Origin: Kalmanozyma brasiliensis GHG001
Taxonomy: Eukaryota > Basidiomycota > Ustilaginomycetes > Ustilaginales
Direction: 5' to 3'
Assembly: GCF_000497045.1 (NCBI RefSeq)
Contig: NW_015961948.1
Coordinates: forward strand, 1,654,535-1,718,534
DNA length: 64,000 bases
Positions 40,778-52,158 of this stretch are shown piece by piece. The notes beneath the pieces are model-generated. The model was not told the origin of the DNA, made no database searches, and was given only the letters and a program-made list of their open reading frames with translations. Both the position numbers and the translations under genes were made by a program. Positions within the stretch are counted from its first letter, which is position 1. Every line of letters begins with the position of its first letter.

Positions 40778-42669
40778 TCAAGTGCCGATCGAGTAAGTAA
40801 TGTAGAGTACATACCCCGTGGTGACGAACGCAGCGAGGAGCACGCAACCTGCCGTAGTCCACTTCTTGACCGGCTTCCTGAGCGCCTGGCTCCTCTCCTC
40901 CTCCGACTCGCTCCTCATCTTCTGCAGCAGCTGGCGCTCGTTGAGCTTGAGCACGCCGCCAAAGTATCTCTTGTCGATAAAGTGGTAGCTCAGACCGTAG
41001 AGCACGTCGATGGCCTTGAGGGCGATGAGGAAGGCGAAGGCGTTGTTGAACTGGTTCTTGCCGGTAGGCGTTCGGTCCTGGATCGCGCCGAAGGCGACGT
41101 CCATGGTGACGCTGCCGGCCGAGTTGAAGCACTTCCAGATGCCGAAGGCGGTACCGATCGAGGCTTGATTGGGGACGAGCAGCGGAATGGAGGCCAGGAA
41201 GGGAAGGGCGTTGAACGAGAGCGCGATGCTTCCCAGGACGACGGGGACGTATGCGTTGACCTGCGTATAAGCAAGCAGGGCGAACACGACCACCCACAAT
41301 GCGGCGCAGCCAGAGACGTAGTACATGCGTCGTCCGAAGAGGTCGAACATCAACCCCAGCAGCGGAGTCAAAACGATAGGTGGCACTTGGCCGACGGACG
41401 ACGCGTAGCCAGCCATGAGCTTCGACTTTCCCCGTGTGATCTGGACGACCTCCGGCAGGTTGGCGTTGTACGCGTTCACCGAACCTGCTTGCAGGATCTG
41501 AGTCATGGTGATGAGCCAGAAGGAGGCGGGGATCGCACCCACGCTGAGCGTCAGCAGGCGCAGATGACGTTGCGTCCACGGCTTGGTCGTCTTCTTTTCG
41601 AGGCTGCTGTCGGAATCGATGGCCTGTGCATCAGCTTGAGCAGCGAGCTGACGACCCGTCACCACGCGCATGCGTTTGGGTAGCGACCGCTCGTAGATCA
41701 CATACACCGTGTTGAAGCCCAGCGTCACCGCGCACAGGATTGCAGACAGCCAGAAGGTCCAGTACCACTTGCCCGTCGACTCGGCCACGGGAATGGAACT
41801 CATCTTGCCCATCACGTTGAACACGCGGCCCATGGCGATGTCGAGGCCGTAGACGAAACCGAGCCACCCGGCGGACGACAGTGCAGCGAAGCGCCTCGAC
41901 TTGGGTGCCTGTTCCTTGTCTTCTGCGTCCAGGGTAAGGGAGGTGCCATCGCGACACCAGTGCGTGTAGAGCTTCGACTGACTCGTCTCGATGGTCGTGC
42001 TGCCGAGTCCGAAGATGATCTGGCCCGCGAGGATGGTTGGGAAGCTTTCACGATGACCACCGATGGCGCGAACGATGGTACCGAGCAGGATCGCTGAGGA
42101 AGAGAGGAGAGAGGTGATGCTAGGGCCATAGTAGTCGATCATGATGCCCGAGAAGAGTGGGAGGACGCCGTTGACGAGCTGCTCGGCTGAAGCGAGCGCG
42201 CCGTAGCGCGCGTTGGTCACCTCGGGCATCTGCTTCTTGATCGTTGACTTGAGGGGGGACAGGGAGGACTGGGCGAAGTTGCTTCCGACTGGGAAGAAGC
42301 GACATCCGTAATGTGAAACAAAAGTCAGATGGATGAACGATGTCGTCGAAGATGAGGAACGAGGGGCGACTTACGGGTGAAGAACAGGATCATGAGAAGA
42401 GCTGGCACGCGGTGCTTCCAGGTAGCTCCGACAGCACCAGACTGAGCGTCGACGAGGGTCACATCGTCACCGTCAGAAGTGCCAACAAGGTGCGGTACAA
42501 CATTGATAGGAGCAGTCTGATCAGCCAGCTTGGCGTCCTTGGCCCCGTCAGAGGACAACGACGACTTGCTGTCGACATCGACAACGTTGGGAGCAGCCTC
42601 AGAGGCTGGACTGATAGCGTCGTCAGCAGCCGCCTTGACGACGGGCAACTGGCTCTCAGGCTTCGTCAT
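40778..42669 (-). CDS. MFS transporter of the MFSD1 type, two exons
   Basis: Exon 1 is 42669-42375 and exon 2 is 42288-40778. The intron (42374-42289, 86 nt) has a GTAAGT donor, a TCTGACT branch and a CCCAG acceptor, phase 1. It restores FFTLGSNFAQSSLSPLK across the junction. The product is 601 residues: an acidic/Ser-rich N-terminus of about 80 residues, then about 12 hydrophobic segments. The first-to-second helix block (YGALASAEQLVNGVLPLFSGIMIDYYG), the RAIGG stretch and FGLGSTTIETSQSK resemble the MFSD1 group, lysosomal/vacuolar dipeptide exporters in animals. Compared with about 465 residues in animals, it has extended N- and central loops. A vacuolar location and peptide substrate are inferred. 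Confidence 0.8.
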
Positions 42670-43564
42670 AGCGGGCGAGCTTAAGCAAGAGTAGCTCTGA
42701 ATGAGACGGCCGCGGTAAAGGAAGCGTCAGGGGAAGGGATAGGATGGGCTGGACGGAGCGGGGGTGGGCAGGCTCTCATTGCTACTATATAAACGTCTTC
42801 CGCTGTGGGCGGCGAGGCTGCGCAGGAAGCAAGCAAATGAGATGGGTTGTGCGACGCAGCTGTACAGATCTGTTGCAAGCCTATTCCTTCGCGCAAAATG
42901 AGAAGCTCTGCACTGTCCACGGGCAGCTTCGTGGTGGGTCCCGCGCAGGATTGCATTCAATCAGATAAGATCGAGCCGAGAGCAGGGTTCAGAAGATCTT
43001 AGCTCGCCATGTGCCCTCGTGCCAAACTGTCAAAAAGCGAAAATTTTCTCTCGCTGTCTGGTGCCCATGCTTTCGGTTCAAGTCGGGACCACGACCAAGC
43101 ATCCACCTGCCAATCAGGGATGCCAAGGCCGCCGGAGCTTCAAAGCCGACATGCATGCTGCTCTGCACGATCGAATCAGATAAGCGGACAGGGTTTCACT
43201 TTGCGCGTTGATAAAACTTTCGCACGCAGCAACGCCTGGCTGGCACGGCACGACTTCATGTGCGGGCTGCAGACAGTGGTCGCTTAGCGAACGGCCATAT
43301 GAACTCGTCGGGCCGTAGTTGGCCGATCGGCTCATCGTCCTTGGCCTCAGGGCAGTAGTGGGCGGATCCGTCACCTCGTGATAACTAAGCCAACATCAAG
43401 CTGCCCGCAAGCCGGCTTTCGGGAGTCAACGGAGCGGCAGCAGACAATGGGTGCTGCTGCCTGCAATGCTTGAAAGAAACTCTATTCTGGAACTTTTGCG
43501 ATGAGCATATAGAGGATGAATAGCTTGTATATACTTGTATGGAAGGGATCGATCCGATACGCGG
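42670..43564. promoter_or_regulatory. 895 bp promoter region of the MFSD1-like gene
   Basis: Between the MFSD1-like start and the 3' end of the ferric reductase gene, both on the minus strand. A TATATA stretch at about 42787-42792 lies some 118 bp upstream of the MFSD1-like ATG. Beyond it nothing distinctive was seen. Confidence 0.35.
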
Positions 43565-46548
43565 TCACCAGTTGAAGCAGTCCTCGACCAGTGACACATC
43601 CCTTCCTTGCTTCAGCAGCGACACGACCTCGGCACGGACCGAGTCGCACATGGCAGCGGGTCCACATGTCGCGAAGACGGTCCTTCCCGCGAACTGTCCG
43701 TCTGCATGGTCGGTGATATGCTGATGGACGAGTGCCATTGAGCGTGGTCTACCACTGAAGCGTCGAATCTCGATCAGAGCGGCTGCGTCCGTTTCCGCAA
43801 GAACGTCTTGAGGCGAGTGGAATCGGTGATGAGTCGCACTCTGAGGCGTCCAGAGCGGATGCGCGCTCAGCTGACCGGATCTCGGGCAGGATAGGCCGCC
43901 TCGTCTGCGATCTTCTGCGAACTGATCACTAGTATCCGAAGTCACCTCGCAAGAATGCGGGGCCGGGCTGGCATCCAGAAACTCGCTTCGTGTGAGCTTG
44001 CAGACGAGGGCCTGATCCAGACTCTCCTTGCTTCGATCAGAACCAGCGAGCCCTGCGCGCCAGCTGAAGGACGGCTCGGGTGCTACCAGGGTGGACAAAT
44101 CCGTCTGCGAAGGCGTGTCACCCGAGTCCGCTGATCTTGTCGACGACCTCCGCGACGGAGAGAAGCTACAGGACCAATGTGTTGAGTCCCTGTGAGCGGC
44201 GGATCCTCCTTCGCTGGACTCCACTGGCGAGTACCTGTTGTCGAACGAGAACGTTACATCGATCCCCGTACCGGCAGCGACAGCCTTACTGTGCTGAATT
44301 GGAGAGGGTCTGGAAGGGGAGCGGCTTCTCGTCAAGACAGGCACCAGATCGAGCTCCTTCTCTTGCTTGTACTTGATACCAGGCCACAGCTTGACCTCGG
44401 ATGGAGATTGACCGACAGATCTCGTACTCGGAGAGCGCTCCACACACACGAACGTGTCGGTAGAGGACGAAGACTGGGACCGTGGCAAGAAGATGGGCAA
44501 GTGCCAGGTCGGAGCGAGTTTGGAGGGCAGCTTCTGCTTGGCTGACCCCACCAAAGTTGTCGATGACTCGTTGCTTGAAGGTTTCGCTTTGTAAGTCACG
44601 TAGATGTCGATCGAGAGTTGGCAGCGACGATTGCCTTGGAGGCTGATCTCCTCCAGCAGCTCGGGCAGACTATCGCGGAGCACATCCAGAATGGCTTCGT
44701 TGCGCACGATCCAAACGAGCTTGCACGTCTCGAGGCTGCCGAAGTCACCTCTGGCCGCTTTGACCAGTAGCGGGTAGCAAAAGGTGATAGCGATACCGCC
44801 CGCGACCAACACGGCGTGTTGTGCACCCTCGAGGGACGGGCTTCGACCAAACGGGCCGTCGACCACCACCCTGACACGCTTGCCCTTCTGATGTGTCGCA
44901 GATTGCGCATACGCATCGCGTGCACTTCCGTCAAAGTGGGCCGCAGGTGTGCCGAGCTCTTCCGCCAGGTCAGATAGTTTCTGCGTCAGACCCGACTGAC
45001 GCTGAACAATGAGGTCGACGAAGCCCATTCCCCGCCGTCCGTTCTTGCACCGTCCCACGGCAAAGACCGAGAACGGATGGTCGCCCACCCACTGCAGACG
45101 GGGTACAGAGATGCGGATATCATCACCGGCACCGATCCGAGCGAAGTCCAGCAGTGAGGCATTGGATGGAGAGTTCACTCTGCGACCGCCGCGCCCCTTG
45201 CTCTCGTCTTCGAGGTCGATCCAAGACCCGGTCAGAGAGGTCGTCGCGCTGGGAGGAAGACGAAGTCGCGAGAGCGGAACTTGGATTCTCACACGAATGT
45301 ACGCACCATCGCCATACGATGTCAACTCGGCTTTGCGAGTGGTGCCCGCTCCATCGGCGTATCGCCAGGAGATTGACATGACGACTCGACCCACGAGTCG
45401 GATCGCCCGGTCGAAAGCCCAAAAGCCGGCGGTCAGCTCGATGACGAACATCTGCAGTCCGAGCTGCAAAATGAAGGGAAGCAAAAACAACACTGTCAGG
45501 TCAGCGACGTGCCCGAGTGAGGTTCAAGCACAGCCCGGGTCCGCCATTCGTGTACCTACTCTGCCTTGGTGCAGGAGCTTGATGTGAAGATAGATGCAGA
45601 CCAGCATAGTCAGGGCCATGCTGATATGGAGGAACACGAATACCTCGTAGTGATTCTTGCGGAGTGTCCTGAGTGACAGGAACACCAGTCCAAAAAGCAT
45701 CACGGTGGCGACAGTCCCCACTTGCACTGGCGGCTGCTTCAGACTCTCGGCAAAGCCGATGCTGAAGTGAAAGATGAGCGCGTTGCATAGAATGTGAATG
45801 ATGATGTGCAGATAGCACATCCGGGCGATCCACCTATGGAACAGCATCATCGCGCTCATCGATAGCTGGCTGAGCAGCGCCACGGGTGTCCTCTTACTCG
45901 CCAGCAAGATCAACATGGGCAGCTGCCCTATCCCCAGCGTGGCGCATCTGTTGGCGACATGGCGAAGGACCTGCGAACGGCGACTGACCGAGTCTGTGCC
46001 GACAAAGTAGGTATTGTGTCCGACGTAGAGCGAGTAGAATGTGCAGAGCGGGACGACATTGAGGGCCAGCATGACGACCAAAAGTGCGGCTTCGAGGCGA
46101 AGCGGGAGGTGAACGGTCAACCAGGCAAAGCTCCCTTTGCCGCAAGCGACGGCTTGTGAATGCTTTTCAGAGACGAGCGGATGCTCTGAGACGTTGACCC
46201 TCCACCAACCTGCCCTTCGTGTTATCACATGATGTTGATGAGGGAAGAAGTGCTGGATGAATGCGCTCAACCCCGAGGCTAGGCCGAGTGTAAGGAAGCA
46301 TGCCCATATGAGAAATCTGTGAAGGCCGGAAAGGTTGACGAGTACATGGCAAGTCAGCGGCCATTGTCAAATTCGCCCCGCCAAATCCTGGGTGGGTCGA
46401 CTCGGACTCACGTAGCGACGCATGGAACTTTGTACGAGTTGTAGTAGTAATGCTGAAATGTCGCCAAGCCGTATTCCTTTTCATCGTCGGGTAGACGCGC
46501 GATATGCTCCCATGCAAAGTCGTCCAGCTTCCATGGAGGCGTGATCAT
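43565..46548 (-). CDS. ferric/cupric reductase transmembrane protein, three exons
   Basis: Exons are 46548-46412, 46316-45560 and 45463-43565. Introns of 95 and 96 nt have GTGAGT/CACAG and GTAGGT/TGCAG ends. They join VPCVAT to FLIWACF and LLHQGR to LGLQMFV, giving 930 residues. The ferric-reductase core has the two bis-haem histidine pairs, His206/His220 and His276/His290, each 14 apart. The FAD-binding motif is HPFSVF (427-432). NADPH-side motifs are GPFG (501-504), AGGIAIT (519-525) and CGP (898-900). A Ser-rich insert of about 280 residues splits the NAD-binding domain. Such enzymes reduce Fe(III) or Cu(II) at the plasma membrane before uptake. The frame ends in the family-typical CFNW. 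Confidence 0.91.
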
Positions 46549-48628
46549 CCTCCTTGTCTGTGTATGCGCGGGTGCTGTTTGCAGATGCTACTGCGATGGT
46601 GTCAAGCGCTGGTAAGTCCTGGCCAATGTGGAGTGTCGACGTGGCTAGGTAGTGGTGATCCTTCCTGCGATTCTGAATGCTTTGCGCAGGCGTAAGTCGT
46701 AAGACAACGTACTCCAGGATGCCAAAAGAGCGGGGTGAGCCACTGCTAGTGCTAACGACAGTGACGAGGAGTCTATCAAGGAGTGTAGAGAGGCAAGTCG
46801 GAAAAGACGGTTGAGGAGCAAGCTGGTATGGTTGTCAAGGTGTGAGGCACCGGTTCGGAAAGAGGATACGAGGAAGTCCTCGCTTATCTATGAGGCGACA
46901 GCATCCCTTCAGACGTGCAGGAAGGCAAGATGCGGCTCAACAAACGTAAGAAGGAGCTCCGATCCACCGTGGCAGAGTGTATGCGCCCACGAGGAGGTCT
47001 GGAGAGTGGTCGAGCAATCTCGGCAAGGACGGGGGTCATGTACCAGAGTCGCAATCTCGCTTGCAGGCGAGCTTCGACATGTGACTGCAAGCGAGCCGCA
47101 GCCATATGTATCTACTCCAGAGCAATGGAACAGATCCGTGCTTTTGTGTTCACCTGTATTTTGCGGCTGAGGACGGTCCCCAAACCGGGTTCCTTGCATG
47201 TGCGCACAGAGCTTGATCTCATTCCGGCAACGAACGGTCGTGCCGCATCTCGAAGTCGCGATGAAGTCGCGAAAAAGCGATCGCTAAGACGCATGGAACG
47301 ACGTCGGGTGGTGAGTAAGGGCCGATGAAGTGGAAGGAGGATGGGCCCATTGTTGGTCCTGAAACAGACGACGTTTTGTGGCCTGTCAAACGAAACGAAT
47401 AAAACATAAGAAAAAAAAGGGGCCGATTAAATAGAAGATCCCGCCTTCGAATCGCTGTCGACGGTCCAGCCACAAGGGACAGCCTGCACATGGGACCGAG
47501 CGCCAGAGCGAGTTCGAGCACGGGCTCGGCAAGGATCTCATCCGAGGCGCAAGCCATACAGAAACCTGAGCGAGCTTGCATGGCTGATGCATGACTTTGT
47601 TTGCTGGCGCGTCCACGTCGAGAGACCGAGAAGGCGGTCGAGATCGCCTGAGCCAGGATAGCGGTTGACAGACGGACGGTCGACTACCGGAAGCACGCCT
47701 CAAGGCGACCCTTCTAAGGGCATTCGAGTCGCTTGGCCATGAAGGCCTTGTACGGCTGCGCATGCACTAACAACATGTACTTGCCGCTGGCCGCTTTGGC
47801 ATCCGGTCCGTGCAACAGGCAGACAGCGAGCATGCACTCCCTGTCTCAGCTTGAATGAGCTTGAATGACAGCCTGAGTCTCGCGGGTCAGCTCTGTGGCG
47901 CCCGTCCATGCGCATACTCTCACCATCGAAGCGCCGCTCGCACTCGCTCCACCAGAGCGCATTCCGCCCATTGCTGTTCGGACTCGTTACGGAGATCCGA
48001 CTTGACCGATCTCTTCAACGAGCTCGCTTACTGCTCGAGCTGCTATCTGCAGTCTCGGAGAGAGTCGTACACACCATATCGGTCGAAGCTCGACAGAATC
48101 GACCCACGGACAAAATCGAACCACTTTGCAAACGAAAAGAAGGAAGGCGGCTTGGATCTCTCGTATTTCACCCTTTTCCCTTTCGCCCTTGTTTGACGTG
48201 CATGAAATCGAGGGTCGTAGGCACGTCAGCCGTCAAATTATGGAAGAGGCGGACAGAGAGGTCATCATGAGATCAGGCGAGGGGCTGCCGTCTTCATATC
48301 GGATACACTGCTCCTTTCCGCTGGACGAGAACCTACGGAAACTCGACTTGAATCAGTCTGTCCATTCTCGTACGTCGGGCTGCTGATCTGATCTCAGCCT
48401 GGTATCGATCCGAAAGATATTCAGCGAGATCGACCATCGGTCAAGGTGGGCTTGGACGAACGAGCCTTCGGGCGTCTCGTTCCATTTTGATGCGCTTTGT
48501 CTGACCTTGATCAGGCGAACGCATCAGTCATGGACAAATACTGTAACACCGTAGCGGCTCTCGCACGCTGCTTCAGGGTGTGATTGAACGTATCCATTCT
48601 GAACATGATATTTTGCTAGGTACAACGC
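46549..48628. other. 2.1 kb intergenic region upstream of the ferric reductase
   Basis: Promoter side of the ferric reductase (minus) and the 3' flank of the GH51 gene. A GATAAG on the minus strand (46883-46888), about 335 bp before the reductase start, could bind a GATA iron regulator of the Urbs1 type. It lacks the flanks of the known Urbs1 site. There is a short A-tract near 47409-47417. Open frames are short and without domains. Confidence 0.35.
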
Positions 48629-50677
48629 CTAAGCAAGCGGCAGAGTCACGACCGTGGCCGAGTACGGGGGAAGCGTCATCGTCAACGAACCGTCTGAGCC
48701 GAGCGAAGCACCTTTTGGCAAGCCACTACTACTGGACTGCGGAACAATAGCGTTAGGGTTGCTGAGCGTGTTGGCCTGCTGAGGGTTCTTGCCCTGCATT
48801 TGCCAGCTCGTGGCGCCACTAGAGGACAACTTGCTTCCATTCCCAACTTGCACCTTAACCGTTCGCTGTTCCGCGTTGGCATTGACCAGCTTAGCCACCA
48901 AGGCACCTTGACTGTTCGAGCCGAACGAGTGGTAGATGTGCGACGAATTGGTCGGTGTCGAAGGGCTTGCATCGTGGATCTGCTTGATCGGGTAGTTGCC
49001 CCAGGCGTACTGGATGTAGTACGAGGTGGACTTGACCATCTGACCTGCGTTGAAGCTCAACATGTCTGGAGTCCACTGCGTGGCGTTCGGTCCCTCATTC
49101 TGGAAGATGGGAGCGTAAGCAGCGCTGTAGAAGATGTCACCGTTGCGCTCCGCGCCAGCCAGAAACGCAGCTTCAGCCAGAGCACCGATCAAAGTGGGGT
49201 GTTGCAAGCGACCAGGCCCGCTGTAGATGTCAGTATCGTTGGTGAGACCGGAGTTGATGACAGCAATCTCGAGTTCCCAGATAGGAACATCGCGGGAGGT
49301 GCTGTCCATGCCTTCGGTGAACTCGAACAGCTGGTTCGGCGTAGAGTACATGTGGTCGTCCACCGCCTTGGCTCCCTCTACTCCGTTCTTGAGCGTCGAA
49401 GCGATGAGAGTGAGCTGGGGGAACTCCTTGGCGATGGCATCACGGAAGGCGGCCCATCGGTAAGCACCGTACGTGTTGATAGCAGCACCGAGCCAGTCCT
49501 CGTTTCCGATCTCGATCTGGTCGAACTTGTAGGGCTCGGAACGGCCATACGAGCTTCGCAGCTCAGCCCAGCTACCGGAAGTGTCCAGGAGGAAGTGGAG
49601 CTGGTTGAGCGCCGACTGGATGTACGGACCGAGCTGGCTCTTGGGTACGGCCTCGCCGTTGAGCGAGTAGCCAGCATAGATGCCGAGGACAGCTTGAGCA
49701 CCCCACTTCTCAGCGAGATCCATCAGCTCCATGAGACCAAGCCCCTCAGTGTTCCAGCCGCTCGTCCAAGTAGGAGTACGGCCAGGTCGGTTCTTGAGGT
49801 CGCCGACGGCGTTGGTCCAGTTGAACCACGAGGGGATGTTGTTACCCTCAAGATCATTGCCACCGGGCAGACGAACGTAGACGGGCTTGATGTCGGCGAG
49901 CGCCTGCGCGAGATCCTGACGAGCAACGGTGCCCTCGTACGTAGGAGGCAGAAGCGAGACGAGATTGACCTGGAAGCCGTCTCGGCAGGCACCCGTGGTC
50001 TTGATGGCAAAGACGTTGTTGTTGTTGCTCGAGGCCTGAGACGGCGTCAAGGTGGTCTCGAATTTTTGCCACTCACCTGTGAGCTTGAGTGGCATGGTCT
50101 GTTCCGTGTAGGTCTTGGAGTAGTCATTCGAGTAGAGCCCGATCTTGACGGGCACTGTCGTGGCTTGGCCTGTAGGTGATCGAGCGTAGAAGCTGAGCTG
50201 ATGAGGCTGGGTTGTGACACTGATGCCGTACCAGCCAGGGTTAGCGATCCCGCACGACTGGTTCCGGTCTCCGCTGACAACAGCCGACTGAGGGAGCGCA
50301 GAGGACAAGGCGTTGTCCGGCGAGAGCGAAAGCTTGGTGGATTGGCTGGTGCCGGACCAGTGGAGAAGAGAGCCTTTTCCAAGAGCGTCGTTCTGGTTAG
50401 CCTGGTTGTTGACATTGTCCTGGAAAGCGCGATTGCGAATAATCTCGGCGTAGAGACCACCATCGGTGCCCGAGTTGATGTTGGTCTCGATGAAAGCGCC
50501 GAGGCCGAAGTGAGAGACTCGTGAAGGCTTGCCAGCGACGTTATACGTGACTGCGGGCGAGGTAGAGGCTGCATTGGCATTCGAGGTGGTGGCGGCGGGA
50601 GCCGCGCTGACCGAAGAGATGGAGAAGATGCTCGTGGCGAGGGCCATGGTAACCCAGGACAGACTGAGCGACTTCAT
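48629..50677 (-). CDS. secreted alpha-L-arabinofuranosidase, GH51
   Basis: 682 residues from the ATG at 50677; the frame continues upstream only through non-ATG codons. Residues 1-26 are a signal peptide. A Ser/Thr/Ala-rich spacer precedes the GH51 start (SHFGLGAFIETNINSGTDGG, about 55-74) and a carbohydrate-binding-like beta domain (about 100-245). The TIM barrel follows, with acid/base Glu393 in EIGNED and the likely nucleophile Glu470 in ELEIAVIN. A C-terminal beta sandwich ends at 682. The enzyme removes arabinose side chains from arabinoxylan and pectin, which fits growth on plant tissue. It is divergent from MAK10. The plus strand is open opposite the catalytic domain and is judged a shadow. 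Confidence 0.92.
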   Translation of the reverse strand: MKSLSLSWVTMALATSIFSISSVSAAPAATTSNANAASTSPAVTYNVAGKPSRVSHFGLGAFIETNINSGTDGGLYAEIIRNRAFQDNVNNQANQNDALGKGSLLHWSGTSQSTKLSLSPDNALSSALPQSAVVSGDRNQSCGIANPGWYGISVTTQPHQLSFYARSPTGQATTVPVKIGLYSNDYSKTYTEQTMPLKLTGEWQKFETTLTPSQASSNNNNVFAIKTTGACRDGFQVNLVSLLPPTYEGTVARQDLAQALADIKPVYVRLPGGNDLEGNNIPSWFNWTNAVGDLKNRPGRTPTWTSGWNTEGLGLMELMDLAEKWGAQAVLGIYAGYSLNGEAVPKSQLGPYIQSALNQLHFLLDTSGSWAELRSSYGRSEPYKFDQIEIGNEDWLGAAINTYGAYRWAAFRDAIAKEFPQLTLIASTLKNGVEGAKAVDDHMYSTPNQLFEFTEGMDSTSRDVPIWELEIAVINSGLTNDTDIYSGPGRLQHPTLIGALAEAAFLAGAERNGDIFYSAAYAPIFQNEGPNATQWTPDMLSFNAGQMVKSTSYYIQYAWGNYPIKQIHDASPSTPTNSSHIYHSFGSNSQGALVAKLVNANAEQRTVKVQVGNGSKLSSSGATSWQMQGKNPQQANTLSNPNAIVPQSSSSGLPKGASLGSDGSLTMTLPPYSATVVTLPLA

Positions 50678-52158
50678 CTTGATTCGTTGGCAGGAGGTGG
50701 TGCGGGGAGAGAAAGGTCCTGGGAGAACATAAAGGGAGTCCAAGACAGATAAGTAGTCGGGCGGAGGGGTACTTAAGGCTTCTGCGTCCCCCCAGGGCTG
50801 ACCATACGGAAGCAGCGGCAATCTCAAAGCTTTGTAGTAGCAGAACGTGGTCTCACGGCGTCTGCGGCATTGGAGAAAGGACTCTTCCTGACAGCGGCGG
50901 CGCTCCGGCGGGCGAGCTCTGCGGAGGCGGCAGCGACAAGGCGGAGTCGCAACGGAGCGGCAATCGACATGGAAGTCTTGGCATCCGTACATCTCACACG
51001 CAGGAAAGAACCTGCTGCGCACAGCCCGGCGACTGAGGCTCAACGAGGAGATGGAAGCTTCTGCCGAGCTCCAGGGTGGGGGACAGGGTCCGAGGAGCTT
51101 GCTCTGTGCCACATCACAGCGAACCCTCGAGATTGGTCGGGTGTGCAGGGGCGGTGTCTCGGAGCAGCCTGGATTCGGAGATCTTCTCTTCTCGAGCAAA
51201 GTGGGTGCGAAGAGCGTGGAGGGAGACCGACCGGTGATCTCAAAACGAGGCAGGAAGAATCGAGCTAAGATTCGAGCTCGAGCTTGTGTTCCCCCCCATA
51301 GCACGAAGACCACCAAAAGTATTGACCGAGAATCGACCACTAAGCGAGCTTCGTCGAGGCAAGAAGCTCGCTTGCTTTCAGTTGGCCTCGCAGATCTCCC
51401 TTCGCCTTCTTGATTGCTTCGTCAGGAAAACGCTCGAAGGCAAAGGGGGTCCTTCTTTCTTCACCACCCACCGGTCAGGCGAGATGACAGCTCAGAGACG
51501 AACGAACGACGTCGATGGACGACACCGCAGTACAGCCTCGCAGGTGGGCGTCAGCAGGCTTGTCGTAGCATTGAGCGGCATTACATGCTGGCGGTACAGC
51601 TCCGGCAATCTCTTTGCATGGATCCACGAGTTTTGCGGGGCTCCTCGCTTCGATCATCACTCACAGGTCTGCCGTGCAGCGCCGGAGTGCATAGCCGAGG
51701 CTGCCATAGGCGACCGGCGAACTCGACTCGCACCTCTCACTCCAAAGGCAGCACGGCAACTTGGTCGACCCTGACTTCTTTTCTCTAGGCGTGCAGCCGG
51801 CCGACGCCTGCTCTGCAGAACAGACGCCTCTGAGCTGCTCAAAGGACGGGGAGCGGCTGAGCAATGCGTCGTTGGTTGGCCAGCTAGGGCACCACGGACC
51901 GATGTGAGAAGGTCTGTCGTGTCGGCATAACAGAAGTGAAAAATTGATTTTCAGGCAGTGAGACAGCCTGAATCTCACATCGTGGAGCCGGAAAAACCAT
52001 CCACCCGCACTCGGCTTTCGAGGGCCACGAGACTCAGCTCAGATCTTCCAACACATGAGACCCTGAAGAGCTTCTTCTCGAGCTCTACCATCTTGGCTGT
52101 ATGCGAGTCAGCTCGATGACCTAGCTGGTTGGTTTCCTGTCGACGCTATGCCAATAGC
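50678..52158. promoter_or_regulatory. 1.5 kb divergent promoter region GH51 / MAK10, with short upstream ORFs
   Basis: Before the MAK10 ATG at 52159 there are two minimal upstream frames. An 8-codon frame (including its stop) begins at 52101. A 5-codon frame at 52148-52162 has a stop that overlaps the MAK10 start as ATGA. Whether they lie inside the transcript is unknown. The rest of the region shows no gene, TATA box or repeat that I can support. Confidence 0.35.

Noticed and set aside
39157..40812. 551-codon minus-strand frame opposite the Zn2Cys6 gene
   Set aside because: Arg-rich antisense shadow of a GC-rich gene, with no recognisable content.
38086..42669. Zn2Cys6 factor plus transporters as a secondary-metabolite cluster
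   Set aside because: No polyketide, peptide, terpene or tailoring enzyme genes are in the window; neighbours are housekeeping genes.
46883..46888. GATAAG as a Urbs1 iron-control site of the ferric reductase
   Set aside because: A single core without the longer flanks known for Urbs1 sites; such a hexamer is expected by chance in 2 kb.
48800..50179. 459-codon plus-strand frame opposite GH51
   Set aside because: Val/Arg/Glu-rich mirror of the coding strand; the minus strand has catalytic residues and a signal peptide.
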